Shown here: piece by piece, positions 51,489-60,448 of the stretch
Position numbering within the stretch: the stretch's first letter is position 1
Layout: each line of letters opens with the position of its first letter
Assembly: GCA_963922335.1 (NCBI GenBank)
Contig: CAWUIB010000001.1
Location: 530,827-594,826 of the forward strand
Reading direction: 5' to 3'
Origin: CALBPI01 sp963922335
Lineage (GTDB): Bacteria > Pseudomonadota > Gammaproteobacteria > Steroidobacterales > Woeseiaceae
DNA: 64,000 nucleotides
Translations under genes and position numbers: made by a program
The notes under the pieces: generated by a model
Database searches by the model: none
What the model was told of the DNA's origin: nothing
The model's input: the letters and a program-made list of their open reading frames with translations, nothing else

Positions 51489-52177
51489 GCGCCAGTATGC
51501 CTCGGTTGCGTGAAGACACCGCGACCCCACACTCGATATACCGAGGTAAGGATCACGAGAGAGAAGATAACCAAGACCAGAGAAAGCTGATGCGCACTCG
51601 CGTAGTCAAGCGCTTCAACATGATCGTAGATCTGTACTGAGGCCACTCTGGTTTCGCCCGGAATGTTCCCACCGATCATCAAGACTACCCCAAACTCACC
51701 AACGGTATGTGCGAACCCCAAAACACCTGCTGCGATGACAGCGCGTCGACTCATAGGTATAGCGACCCTCAGTAACAAGGACTTGGAATCAGCTCCGAGC
51801 GTATTGGATGCATCCAGTACCGATTGCGGCACAGAAGCAAAGCCTGCCTGCAACGGTTGGATCACAAAGGGCAAAGAGTAAATGACGCTTCCCAAAACCA
51901 GCCCTGGGAAGCTGAATGCGAGTGGCGCGAGCCCTGTCGCAGATGTCAGCGTACCCAGCGGTCCGGACGGGCCCATGGCAATGAGCAAATAGAACCCGAT
52001 CACCGTCGGTGGGAGTACTAACGGCAACGCAATCAATACATTTATGGCAGTCGCTGCCAGAGAATGGCTACGAACTAACCACCAGGAGAGCGGTAAACCG
52101 ATGACCAGCAAAATAAACGTCGTGCTTGTTGCCAGCTTCAGCGTTAGCCAGAGCGCTTGCAGGTCTTCAGGACTCAT
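51485..52177 (-). CDS. modB: Molybdate ABC transporter permease
   Basis: A 230-aa inner-membrane permease with five to six helices. The cytoplasmic coupling loop reads DASNTLGADSKSLLLRVAIPMSRRAVIAAGVLGFAHTVGEFG, the EAA region of ModB. It opens with LQALWLTLKLATSTTFILL and has LPLVLPPTVIGFYLLIAMG early on. Overlaps modA and modC by 4 bp each, giving a tightly coupled modABC operon. Confidence 0.95.
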   Translation of the reverse strand: MSPEDLQALWLTLKLATSTTFILLVIGLPLSWWLVRSHSLAATAINVLIALPLVLPPTVIGFYLLIAMGPSGPLGTLTSATGLAPLAFSFPGLVLGSVIYSLPFVIQPLQAGFASVPQSVLDASNTLGADSKSLLLRVAIPMSRRAVIAAGVLGFAHTVGEFGVVLMIGGNIPGETRVASVQIYDHVEALDYASAHQLSLVLVIFSLVILTSVYRVWGRGVFTQPRHTGA

Positions 52178-52911
52178 TCCGTCACGTCCAAGGTCGTATA
52201 TCCACTGCGCTGAATGATCACGGAAGCTTCGTCCGAGCGTAGGAACCTGACAAAGTCTGTCGTCGTCTCACACGTGGGCTGACGAAGCACCGCTGCTTTC
52301 TGCTCGATCAACGGATATTCGTCGAAAGGCAACGCGACGTATTCCTCTGACTCAATGTTCTCGTTGATAAGCTGGGCCAAGGCAACCAGACCAGCGCTGG
52401 CATTACCCGATTGAACATAATGAAAAGCTTGCGCTACGTTGCCTCCAATGACGGTTCTGACAGGTTTCCCCGATCTCAGATGAGTCTTTAACCAGTATGT
52501 GCCTGCGACTCCGTAGGGTGCGTGCCTTGGGTTTGCTAGTGCGATGGTCTCCGATAGATTGTTCGATTCGAAGAACGTCGAGGGGCTGCGTCCGGGCGTG
52601 TACAGCGCCATACGTCCGATCGCATAGGTCCAGGACTCGCCATGGGTGAGACTCTGTTTATCGAGTCTGTTGATTTTGTCAGCGTCGGCGGAAAAGAAGA
52701 TATCGAAGGGTGCGCCACGAAGAATTTGACTGAATAAGACGCCAGAGGCGCCTGATATTATTTGAAATTCTTCATGCGGCTCGGGCTCGTAAGCCTCTAC
52801 AAGTGCCTCCAGCGTTGTTTTGAAATTACTCGCGACTGCCAACCTGACCGTGCAGGCGGTGCCCGGGTTCGGAATCGCGAGCAGAGTGAGAAAAAGCAGG
52901 AGATTGCGCAC
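52174..52911 (-). CDS. modA: Molybdate-binding periplasmic protein
   Basis: A 245-aa solute-binding protein. It has a signal peptide (MRNLLLFLTLLAIPNPGTAC), then VRLAVASNFKTTLEALVEAYE and the ligand-site segment SGASGVLFSQILRGAPFDIFFSADADK, where Ser residues bind the oxyanion. Start uncertain: GTG at 52911, or the preceding TTG at 52914. No modE lies nearby, and I see no clear ModE box in the 150-bp space shared with the divergent regulator gene. Tungstate is a possible alternative ligand. Confidence 0.92.
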   Translation of the reverse strand: MRNLLLFLTLLAIPNPGTACTVRLAVASNFKTTLEALVEAYEPEPHEEFQIISGASGVLFSQILRGAPFDIFFSADADKINRLDKQSLTHGESWTYAIGRMALYTPGRSPSTFFESNNLSETIALANPRHAPYGVAGTYWLKTHLRSGKPVRTVIGGNVAQAFHYVQSGNASAGLVALAQLINENIESEEYVALPFDEYPLIEQKAAVLRQPTCETTTDFVRFLRSDEASVIIQRSGYTTLDVTE

Positions 52912-53063
52912 CAACGGATGGTCTCACAGTGGTCTGAGAGTCGCTATGACATCGAGAAAGACGAATCATAGACACGTTTTATTCGATTTCGCTCAAATTC
53001 AGTGTTTTTCGATGAATCACGTGTAGTACCCTCGAATTTTCCGGTGTAAGCGGAGCGCTAACG

Positions 53064-53993
53064 ATGAGACATCTCAACTACAGCCATCTGCAGTATTTCT
53101 GGGCAGTGGCACGCGAGGGCAGCATGGCGGCAGCAGCTGAGGCCATGCACATCACCCCCCAGACCATTAGTGGGCAACTCAGGATGCTTGAGGAGGCCAT
53201 GGGTCGCCAGTTATTCAATCGTGTCGGACGTCGATTGGAACTGACTGACTTTGGCGAAATGGTCTACGAGTATGCCGATGAGATTTTCACGCTAGGCGCC
53301 GAGCTCGCCAACGTCGTACACGGAGAAGCACAGGGCGGTGCCTTGACGTTCAAGGTCGGTATGGTCAGCTCCATGCCAAAACTGATTGCAGAGCGTATTC
53401 TCGCGCCGGCCTTCGAAGTTGCAGAACCCATTCGGTTGAAGTGCTATGAAGCAACACTGGGCGAGCTCCTGGGCGATCTTGCGACCCATAAGCTCGATAT
53501 CGTGCTGTCGGATCAGCCGCTACCCCAGGGGTTGAGTCTGCGGGCGTACAACCACCGGCTCGGCGAAAGTGGCCTGTCCTTTTTTGCATCAGAGGCCATC
53601 GCGGAGTCGGCAAAGGTTGGGTTCCCGGATTGCCTTGCCGAGCTGCCGTTCCTGCTGCCAACACCGGCCACTGCACTTCGCCGTCGCATCGATGACTGGT
53701 TCGACAATATGGATGTCGTCCCCAACATCGTTGGTGAAATCGCCGACAGCGCACTGATGAAAGCGCTTGGCGAGGCCGGAGTAGGTGTATTCCTCGGACC
53801 TTCCGCGATCGAGAAGGAAATCTGCAAAATGTATCGGACAACGGTAATTGGCAGGACAGAGTCGCTGACGGAGAGTTATTATGCGATTTCTCCCGAACGA
53901 AAACTCAAACACCCGGCCGTTGTGAAGATTACAGAGCAAGCGAGAATCGATCTGTTTGCCGAGTCGAACTGGCCGGCAGCGGAAGCTTCATGA
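53064..53993 (+). CDS. nhaR: LysR-type transcriptional regulator, NhaR-like
   Basis: A 309-aa regulator. It opens with LNYSHLQYFWAVAREGSMAAAAEAMHITPQTISGQLRMLEE, a winged helix-turn-helix that resembles NhaR (the LNYxHLxYFW start and TPQTIxGQ recognition helix) more than other LysR types. The effector domain lies at about 90-295. NhaR is known to activate a sodium/proton antiporter in response to sodium, but no antiporter is here; it is coupled by a 4-bp overlap to a DUF1295 gene and divergent from modA. The symbol reflects family similarity only. Confidence 0.85.
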   Translation: MRHLNYSHLQYFWAVAREGSMAAAAEAMHITPQTISGQLRMLEEAMGRQLFNRVGRRLELTDFGEMVYEYADEIFTLGAELANVVHGEAQGGALTFKVGMVSSMPKLIAERILAPAFEVAEPIRLKCYEATLGELLGDLATHKLDIVLSDQPLPQGLSLRAYNHRLGESGLSFFASEAIAESAKVGFPDCLAELPFLLPTPATALRRRIDDWFDNMDVVPNIVGEIADSALMKALGEAGVGVFLGPSAIEKEICKMYRTTVIGRTESLTESYYAISPERKLKHPAVVKITEQARIDLFAESNWPAAEAS

Positions 53994-54877
53994 CCGAAAC
54001 CAAGACCGAAGAGACTCGCAGCAACTCACAAATCCTGATTGCCATCGTCATTGCCATTACCCTGGGTGCTTTAGTCGCTCTGGGCGGCAGTCAGGGCAGT
54101 GCGACCTATAACGGACTGCCCGTTTTCGCAATTTGTGCGGCTTTGGCCTACGCCATTAACTGGCTGGTATTCATCCCAAGCTCGATCGCGAAGACAGAAA
54201 AATTCTACGATCTAACCGGCGGCTTGAGCTATATCAGCGTCATTCTCGTGGCGGTCAGCTTATCACCAGAAATGGATCCACGTGCGCGGGTCGCTTCAGC
54301 GTTTGTGGTGATTTGGTCTTCACGGCTCGCATCTTTCTTGTTCCGTCGCATATCGAAAGATGGAAAAGACGGTCGTTTCGATGACATCAAGACCCGACCA
54401 CTAAGATTCTTAATGGCGTGGACCTTGCAAGGTTTGTGGGTTGTGCTGACTGTCGCCGCAGCGCTCGCGATCATCACGAGCACCAACACCAAACCGCTCG
54501 GCATCATTGGTTACATTGGCATCGTGGTTTGGCTGATCGGATTCATCATCGAGGTGGTCTCCGATCGTCAGAAGTCACGTTTTCGCGAGAATCCAAAGAA
54601 TGCCGGCAAGTTTATCGACGTCGGCCTGTGGTCGAAGTCTCGACACCCGAACTATTTCGGAGAGATCGTGCTGTGGGTCGGTATCGCAATACTGGCATTC
54701 CCGATTCTGGAAGGGTGGCAATACGTCACTCTGATTTCCCCGGTTTTCGTCACGTTCCTGCTAACTAAAGTGAGCGGCATTCCGCTACTGGAAAAGCGCT
54801 CCGACGAAAAGTGGGGTGGCCAGGAAGACTACGAAGCCTACAAAGCTCGCACCCCGGTATTGATCCCCAAGCTCTAA
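53990..54877 (+). CDS. DUF1295 family membrane protein (steroid-reductase-like)
   Basis: A 295-aa membrane protein with about seven helices. The C-terminal motif is DVGLWSKSRHPNYFGEIVLWVGI, and the tail motif LLEKRSDEKWGGQEDYEAYKART is the hallmark of DUF1295 and related isoprenylcysteine-methyltransferase/steroid 5-alpha-reductase-fold proteins. The preceding RFRENPKNAGKFI also fits. Enzymatic role unknown; a lipid or steroid-type substrate is likely from the fold. Translationally coupled to the NhaR-like gene, so the regulator probably controls it. Confidence 0.9.
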   Translation: MTETKTEETRSNSQILIAIVIAITLGALVALGGSQGSATYNGLPVFAICAALAYAINWLVFIPSSIAKTEKFYDLTGGLSYISVILVAVSLSPEMDPRARVASAFVVIWSSRLASFLFRRISKDGKDGRFDDIKTRPLRFLMAWTLQGLWVVLTVAAALAIITSTNTKPLGIIGYIGIVVWLIGFIIEVVSDRQKSRFRENPKNAGKFIDVGLWSKSRHPNYFGEIVLWVGIAILAFPILEGWQYVTLISPVFVTFLLTKVSGIPLLEKRSDEKWGGQEDYEAYKARTPVLIPKL

Positions 54878-54880
54878 AAT

Positions 54881-56254
54881 TCAGGCGACCCAACAGGTCT
54901 TAAGGTTCATGAATTCGTACATGCCGATATCGGCGAGCTCGCGTCCGTAGCCTGAGGACTTGATCCCGCCAAACGGGATTCTCGGGTCGGAAGCTGTGAT
55001 GGTATTGATGAAGGTTGCCCCGGCATCAATAGCACTAAACGCATGTTCGATCTCTTGCGCGTCCTGGCTAAACAACACCGACCCGAGCCCGTAGCGACTG
55101 CGGTTGGCCAACCTGATTGCGTCATCGAATGTGGCGACGCGAAAGACAGAGGCTACAGGACCAAACACTTCGTCAACGGCTGCAGGCGCATCAAGTGGCA
55201 CGTCCTCGAGAACGGCCGGTGCAAAATAAAACCCTTTTTCGGGAATTGAGATACCTGTTGATCGCAACCGTGCGCCCGCGGTGACCGTTTCACTGACTTG
55301 CTGATTAACAGATCCGAGGATTGCCTGCGTTGCCAGTGGACCGAGCGTCGTCGCGGGATCAGTGGGATCGCCAACAACGTGATTTGAAAACCCTTCTATC
55401 AGTTTGCTAACGAACTCCTCATAGACCGTCTCGTGCACGATCATGCGTTTCGCCGCGATGCATGACTGCCCGCTGTTTTGAAGGCGCCCACGACACGCGG
55501 CCTCGATCGCAGCGTCCAAATCGGCGCTCGGCATCACAATAAAAGCGTCGGAACCCCCTAGTTCTAGCACCACCTTTTTCAGATGCGCGCCTGCCGTTGC
55601 AGCCACCGCCGCGCCGGCGCGCTCCGATCCTGTGAGTGTCGCAGCGGCAACGCGATTGTCAGCCAGAAGGCGCTGCGTCTGATCGACGTCAATCAACAAT
55701 GACTGGAATAGCGCTTCAGGGACGCCGGAATCCATCAACATTTGTTCTATGGCAAGGCTGCATTCGAAGGTATTCGGCGCATGCTTCAGCAAAACGACAT
55801 TGCCTGCGGCCAACGCCGGCGCAGCGAATCGAAACACCTGCCAAAAGGGGAAATTCCATGGCATCACCGCGAGAATGACGCCCAGCGGCAGAGGCCTTAC
55901 GAAACTGCGACTGGCGGTTGTTGGTACCGCTTGGTCCTGCAAGAAGTGCTCTGCATTCTCGGCGTAGAAATCACAAACCCACGCACACTTCTCGATCTCT
56001 CCTTCAGCCGCTGCCAATGGCTTGCCCATCTCATCTGTCATGATGGCGGCTAGGGCGGTGCGGCGCTCCCGAAGCAATCGCGCCGCTTCTTCCAGCCAGC
56101 CAAGGCGATCTGTTAATGCGGTTTGTCGTGCTTGAGCCGTCGCGGCGTGGGCTAATGCCAGTCGTTGCTCAAGTTCAGCATCATCCAGTAACGGAAATTC
56201 CGCTCTCGGCAAACCAGTAGCCGGGTTTAGGGTTTCGATAGTCCGGTTTGTCAT
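54881..56254 (-). CDS. NAD(P)-dependent aldehyde dehydrogenase, succinate-semialdehyde dehydrogenase type
   Basis: A 457-aa aldehyde dehydrogenase. Catalytic elements: VMPWNFPFWQVFRFAAPALA (Asn), VVLELGGSDAFIVMPSADLD (general base Glu) and LQNSGQSCIAAKRMIVHE (nucleophile Cys). IPFGGIKSSGYGRELADIGMYEFMN ends the protein. The IPFGGIKxSGYGRE tail and the length of about 457 are those of the Sad/GabD group, which oxidises succinate semialdehyde from 4-aminobutyrate or related aldehydes. It is not next to gabT. Divergent from the methyltransferase gene. Confidence 0.9.
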   Translation of the reverse strand: MTNRTIETLNPATGLPRAEFPLLDDAELEQRLALAHAATAQARQTALTDRLGWLEEAARLLRERRTALAAIMTDEMGKPLAAAEGEIEKCAWVCDFYAENAEHFLQDQAVPTTASRSFVRPLPLGVILAVMPWNFPFWQVFRFAAPALAAGNVVLLKHAPNTFECSLAIEQMLMDSGVPEALFQSLLIDVDQTQRLLADNRVAAATLTGSERAGAAVAATAGAHLKKVVLELGGSDAFIVMPSADLDAAIEAACRGRLQNSGQSCIAAKRMIVHETVYEEFVSKLIEGFSNHVVGDPTDPATTLGPLATQAILGSVNQQVSETVTAGARLRSTGISIPEKGFYFAPAVLEDVPLDAPAAVDEVFGPVASVFRVATFDDAIRLANRSRYGLGSVLFSQDAQEIEHAFSAIDAGATFINTITASDPRIPFGGIKSSGYGRELADIGMYEFMNLKTCWVA

Positions 56255-56337
56255 ATCGTCATCTTACACTGCACGCGCTCGCATCCGGCCACGTAAAACT
56301 CACGAATTCACAAGCACGTATTTCGGACGTTAATTCA

Positions 56338-57129
56338 ATGCCAAACACCAGATCCCGACCGCGTCTTCCTTTGATCATCGCGATTACTTTGACTTTCGCC
56401 AGTGGATGCGGGGCTGAAGTTTCCGAGAGTATCGCGGCGTCTCCCGCGCCATCCGCGCCCGAATCGCTTTACGAGCAGGGTGCCCCGAACTATGACGGCA
56501 TTGGAAAGCGATACCTTGGCCGCGAGATTTCACATGTGATGGGGCATCGCGGGGCCGGATGGTTGGAACGACCGGAGCGCGAGAGAACCGAACGTACCGA
56601 TCTTCTGATTGAACTGCTGCCCATTGAGCCCGATAGCGTGATCGCCGACATCGGCGCAGGTACAGGCTACTTCAGCTTCCCGATGGCCCGTAAAGCGAGC
56701 GAAGGCCGAGTGATCGCCGTCGATATACAGCAGGAAATGCTGGACATCATCAAAGCGCGACAGGAAGAGGGCGCCCCCGCGAATGTTGATCTCTTACTCA
56801 GCACTGAATCCGATCCAAATCTACCTGCCGACAGCGTGGATTTGGTTCTAATCGTCGATGCTTATCATGAGTTCTCCTATCCTTTTGAGATGGGAATCGG
56901 CATCGTGGAAGGACTCAAACCAGGCGGATTACTCGCGCTTGTCGAATACCGTGGTGAGGATCCCACAGTACCTATCAAGCGATTGCACAAGATGACAGAA
57001 GCGCAAGCCAGGTTAGAGATGGATGCGATTGGCCTGGAGTGGGTCGAAACGATCGACGCGCTCCCGCAGCAACATCTAATGCTATTCCGGAAGCCGGCTG
57101 AAAGTCAGGAGGCTTCGCTGAACGATTGA
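56338..57129 (+). CDS. SAM-dependent methyltransferase with a lipoprotein-type signal peptide
   Basis: A 263-aa class I methyltransferase. Signal: basic start with four Arg in the first nine residues, hydrophobic LPLIIAITLTFASGC with lipobox Cys at 24. Then GKRYLGREISHVMGHRGAGW and LERPERERTERTDLLIELL, hallmarks of a known group with unknown substrate. The SAM motif is VIADIGAGTGYFSFPMARKA, with DVVAVDIQ-like DIQQEML and VDLVLIVDAYHEF. The ATG at 56338 was chosen over 56248 because the earlier start spoils the signal. SAM is cytoplasmic, so export is puzzling. Its end overlaps the convergent diguanylate cyclase gene by 25 bp. Confidence 0.85.
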   Translation: MPNTRSRPRLPLIIAITLTFASGCGAEVSESIAASPAPSAPESLYEQGAPNYDGIGKRYLGREISHVMGHRGAGWLERPERERTERTDLLIELLPIEPDSVIADIGAGTGYFSFPMARKASEGRVIAVDIQQEMLDIIKARQEEGAPANVDLLLSTESDPNLPADSVDLVLIVDAYHEFSYPFEMGIGIVEGLKPGGLLALVEYRGEDPTVPIKRLHKMTEAQARLEMDAIGLEWVETIDALPQQHLMLFRKPAESQEASLND

Positions 57130-58238
57130 GTATCTTCGGCGTCTTCGTCAACCAACTCGCCGAGCACACGCGGCAACGCCAGATAGTTTGCCGTGCCACT
57201 CAGACTGACTGTCCGTTCGGAGGAGTGCAGGCAATTGCGACCGCTGCGTTTGGCCTCATACAACGCATCATCCGCTCGTTTGTACAAACTATCCATCGAT
57301 TCCTGACGACCATACTCAGCCAACCCAAAAGACGCGGTCACAGAGAACGTGTCCTTCGACGCGGGCTTGCGAAGCACCGTCTCAGCGATCGTGATTCTCA
57401 AGGTCTCGGCTAGCTTACTAGCGCCGGCAAGTCCGGTGCCTCCCGAGACGATGATGAACTCCTCGCCACCAACACGGTAAAACGCGTCTTGCGGGCCAAT
57501 GTTCTCGCGAAGTGTTTTCGCAATTGTCTGCAGTACGGTGTCTCCGGTGGCGTGTCCATGCTGGTCGTTCACCGACTTAAAGTGATCCACGTCCAGCATA
57601 ATTAAGACGAAATTCTCCTCGTCGCCTTTAGCTTTGGCGATTCGTCCCTCAAGGTCTTCGGTTAACGCCCTGCGGTTGCCTGCGCCCGTTAACGGGTCAA
57701 TCAGCGTGCGAGCGCGCAACTCACGCCGCTGCTCCCACGTGAGTGCTGAGAATGCGACCGATAGACAAATGGTGACCGCAAGCGAAGCAATAAGCACCAA
57801 AACTTCACCGAAACTCCTATCACCGAAAATTGCGGGCATGACCAGAGCCATGGCAATCACTGAGGAGACCGCCGCTTCCTTCGGCTTCATCAAGTAAAAC
57901 AGTGCCACCAGTGCAGGATACATCCAGACCACTTGATCTCCGCCACGCACTCTCACCGAGACGACCGCCGTGGTAATCGCGATTAAGGCCATAGCAATGC
58001 TTGCTGCTCGAATTGCGCGCTTCACATAAACGGCCCAGAGAATCGCGACAAAACCGGCGACGAAACCGAAGTCGAACGCCGCGATCACGTAGTCGCCTTC
58101 CAAAAGGCGATATACCCCCATAGGCCCAATGCCGAGAACGCCAACAAGGGCGAGCATGACCGGTGGCAATTCTTCCAGACTGAGTTTGCGACGCTTCATC
58201 TCAGAGGATATCGGCCACGCGATGTCTAACTTGAGCAT
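57105..58238 (-). CDS. Membrane-bound GGDEF diguanylate cyclase
   Basis: A 377-aa protein with about six N-terminal transmembrane helices (about 20-185) and a GGDEF domain at about 200-365. TLIDPLTGAGNRRALTEDLE opens the domain. The metal-binding block is IMLDVDHFKSVNDQHGHATGD and the active-site loop is FYRVGGEEFIIVSGG, so it should make c-di-GMP. The product-inhibition I-site (RxxD five residues before the loop) is absent; the position reads GPQD. Start uncertain among ATG at 58277, 58238 and 58199. Convergent with the methyltransferase gene and divergent from the TPR gene. Confidence 0.9.
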   Translation of the reverse strand: MLKLDIAWPISSEMKRRKLSLEELPPVMLALVGVLGIGPMGVYRLLEGDYVIAAFDFGFVAGFVAILWAVYVKRAIRAASIAMALIAITTAVVSVRVRGGDQVVWMYPALVALFYLMKPKEAAVSSVIAMALVMPAIFGDRSFGEVLVLIASLAVTICLSVAFSALTWEQRRELRARTLIDPLTGAGNRRALTEDLEGRIAKAKGDEENFVLIMLDVDHFKSVNDQHGHATGDTVLQTIAKTLRENIGPQDAFYRVGGEEFIIVSGGTGLAGASKLAETLRITIAETVLRKPASKDTFSVTASFGLAEYGRQESMDSLYKRADDALYEAKRSGRNCLHSSERTVSLSGTANYLALPRVLGELVDEDAEDTQSFSEAS

Positions 58239-58300
58239 AGCGGGCGCTCGTGGGACACTTCCATCAGTTCCGAGCATGCCGGGTTAAGGCCCTAATAATC

Positions 58301-60445
58301 TTGAAAAAAATTATAAACGAGCTCCGTCGCCGACATGTTTTTCGGGTAGCGGGCATGTACGCCGTTGTTGGATGGCTGCTCGTACAGCTCGCGGGCGAGC
58401 TGCAGGACGCCCTAAGCTTGCCTGATTGGTTCGCCGGTTTAGTGGTTTCGCTGCTCTTGCTCGGGTTTCCGATCGCTATTCTGTTTGCGTGGGCATTCGA
58501 CCTGACACCAGAGGGCGTGAAGCGGACGGAGGCATCAGACGATACGCCAGATTCCGGCAAAGGCTTTCTCGATTTCGCGATCGTCGGCGGACTGGTTGTG
58601 ATCGGCGGGCTGTTGATAGGGCAGCGCTTCTTGGGAGAAACCGCATCGAGGCCACCGTCCGAATTAGTGGATACTGCTTCAAACCCGGTGCCAGGCAGCC
58701 TTCAGTCGATCGCGGTTTTACCTTTTGAGGACTTTTCTCCTGCAGGAGATCAAGAATACTTCTCTGACGGCATCTCCGAGGAGCTGTTGAACGTGTTGTC
58801 CCGAGTCGACGGACTGCGCGTGGCATCTCGAACCTCGTCATTCTCATTCAAGGCGAGAAATGCCAGCGTTTCTGAGATCGCCCAGGCACTGAACGTTGAA
58901 CATATTCTTGAGGGAAGCATTCGCAAAGCAGGCGAAACACTTCGAATCACTGCGCAGCTAATCAATGCAACATCGGATGAACACATCTGGTCCGACACCT
59001 ACGATCGGCCATTGACCGCAGAGAATATTTTCAAAATTCAGGATGAGATTTCTCAAGCGATTGTGCTAGAGCTCTACGGCCAGCTCGATATTTTGCCAAA
59101 TACAGCTGACCGTCCCACCGATTCAACCGAAGCCTATGAGGCTTTTCTGAAGGGTAGGGAGGCCTATGCGGATCGCACGGTTGATGGCATCAACGACGCC
59201 ATTGATTGGCTGACACGGGCCACAACCCTCGACCCCGAATTTGCAGTCGCGCACGCAAAACTGGCCAAGGCGCATACGCTTCAAAGGGAGTACGGTGCAC
59301 TGCCGGCTCGACACAGCAATTTTCGCGCGAAAACTCACATCGAACGAGCCCTGTCGCTCGCACCCAACGACTGGGATGTCTTGTCGGAACGCGCGTGGAT
59401 GATGTTAGGGAGGCGCGACAATCCTTTTGAGCAATTGCGCGCGTTCGATAGCGCGATCGAGGCAAACCCAAACAACGCTAGCGCCTATCGTGGCAAAGGA
59501 TTGACATTACTGCGTCTCGGTGACATCGACGGAGCGTTTGCAGCGCAGGAGCGAGCGCTCGAATTGGATCCGGAATCCTTGATTCTCAAAGTCAACTACC
59601 AAGGGACCTACCGGAGTATTTACGATCGCGACGGCGTCGAAAGCGTGATCCGCGATGCGTTACAAATTTCGCCTTCCTTCCCATTGGCGAAAGGTGTTCT
59701 CGCAAGCTCGTTTCACTTGGCCGGTAACACCGAACTTGCCCACCGAGTTGCCAAATCCTGCGAAGGGGAAATTTATTGCGACGATGCACTCACTTTTATC
59801 TATTCGACTATAGGTTTGCCCGATTTAATCCCTGATCCTGATAACGGTGTCTATGCGCGCGCCTTACAGGCGGCACGGGACAGGAATGACGCAGAGCTCA
59901 AAACCATCTTTGAACAGGACAACGACCTTCCGCCAAGCGTCATCGTTAGCTTTAGCGATCTGGCGAACCGGCCAGACCAAGCATATGCGATCATCAACGA
60001 AAGAGAGGACTGGTTTAAGGTCTTCCTCACTCGCACCGACGAGCGGGTTGAATTCCAGACTGAGCTTGTACTGCTTTGGGCTCTGGAGGCCGCGAACGAC
60101 GCTCGTGCCGACACACTACGTGAGCGCTTATCATCACAGCTTGTAAACTTGCGCGACAGAGAATTCCCTTACAGCACAGGCTACATCGCCTCTGCACGGT
60201 GGTTCTTAATGAACGACGACATACCATCCGCAGTTGATGCACTTTCTCGTATGTACGATGCCGGATTTTTTGCGCCAGTCGGGCTCGACGAGCGCCACTG
60301 GGCGTCAGCGCTCATCGAGTCGAGCGAATACGTGCCGGTCCGCAAAAAAATGCAGGCGCGCGTTGAAGCTGTCAGGCAGGCGATCGAAGACCAGCTACAA
60401 AGCCCGCCCAATCCATGGTGGGACCCTGCCGAGTTTATTGAGTAA
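58301..60445 (+). CDS. Membrane-anchored TolB/FlgO-like and TPR protein
   Basis: A 714-aa protein. The N-terminus INELRRRHVFRVAGMYAVVGWLLVQL is the membrane entry sequence of a large group of TPR and adenylate-cyclase-type proteins. A second helix lies at about 42-65 and a third at about 85-105. Then comes a FlgO/TolB-N-like domain (SIAVLPFEDFSPAGDQEYFSDGISEELLNVL, ILEGSIRKAGETLRITAQLIN, HIWSDTYDR) at about 135-260, and TPR repeats. Its partner is unknown; members often act as signalling scaffolds. Start uncertain: TTG at 58301 fits the family N-terminus and has AAGG upstream, GTG at 58250 is the alternative. Confidence 0.82.
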   Translation: MKKIINELRRRHVFRVAGMYAVVGWLLVQLAGELQDALSLPDWFAGLVVSLLLLGFPIAILFAWAFDLTPEGVKRTEASDDTPDSGKGFLDFAIVGGLVVIGGLLIGQRFLGETASRPPSELVDTASNPVPGSLQSIAVLPFEDFSPAGDQEYFSDGISEELLNVLSRVDGLRVASRTSSFSFKARNASVSEIAQALNVEHILEGSIRKAGETLRITAQLINATSDEHIWSDTYDRPLTAENIFKIQDEISQAIVLELYGQLDILPNTADRPTDSTEAYEAFLKGREAYADRTVDGINDAIDWLTRATTLDPEFAVAHAKLAKAHTLQREYGALPARHSNFRAKTHIERALSLAPNDWDVLSERAWMMLGRRDNPFEQLRAFDSAIEANPNNASAYRGKGLTLLRLGDIDGAFAAQERALELDPESLILKVNYQGTYRSIYDRDGVESVIRDALQISPSFPLAKGVLASSFHLAGNTELAHRVAKSCEGEIYCDDALTFIYSTIGLPDLIPDPDNGVYARALQAARDRNDAELKTIFEQDNDLPPSVIVSFSDLANRPDQAYAIINEREDWFKVFLTRTDERVEFQTELVLLWALEAANDARADTLRERLSSQLVNLRDREFPYSTGYIASARWFLMNDDIPSAVDALSRMYDAGFFAPVGLDERHWASALIESSEYVPVRKKMQARVEAVRQAIEDQLQSPPNPWWDPAEFIE

Positions 60446-60448
60446 CGA

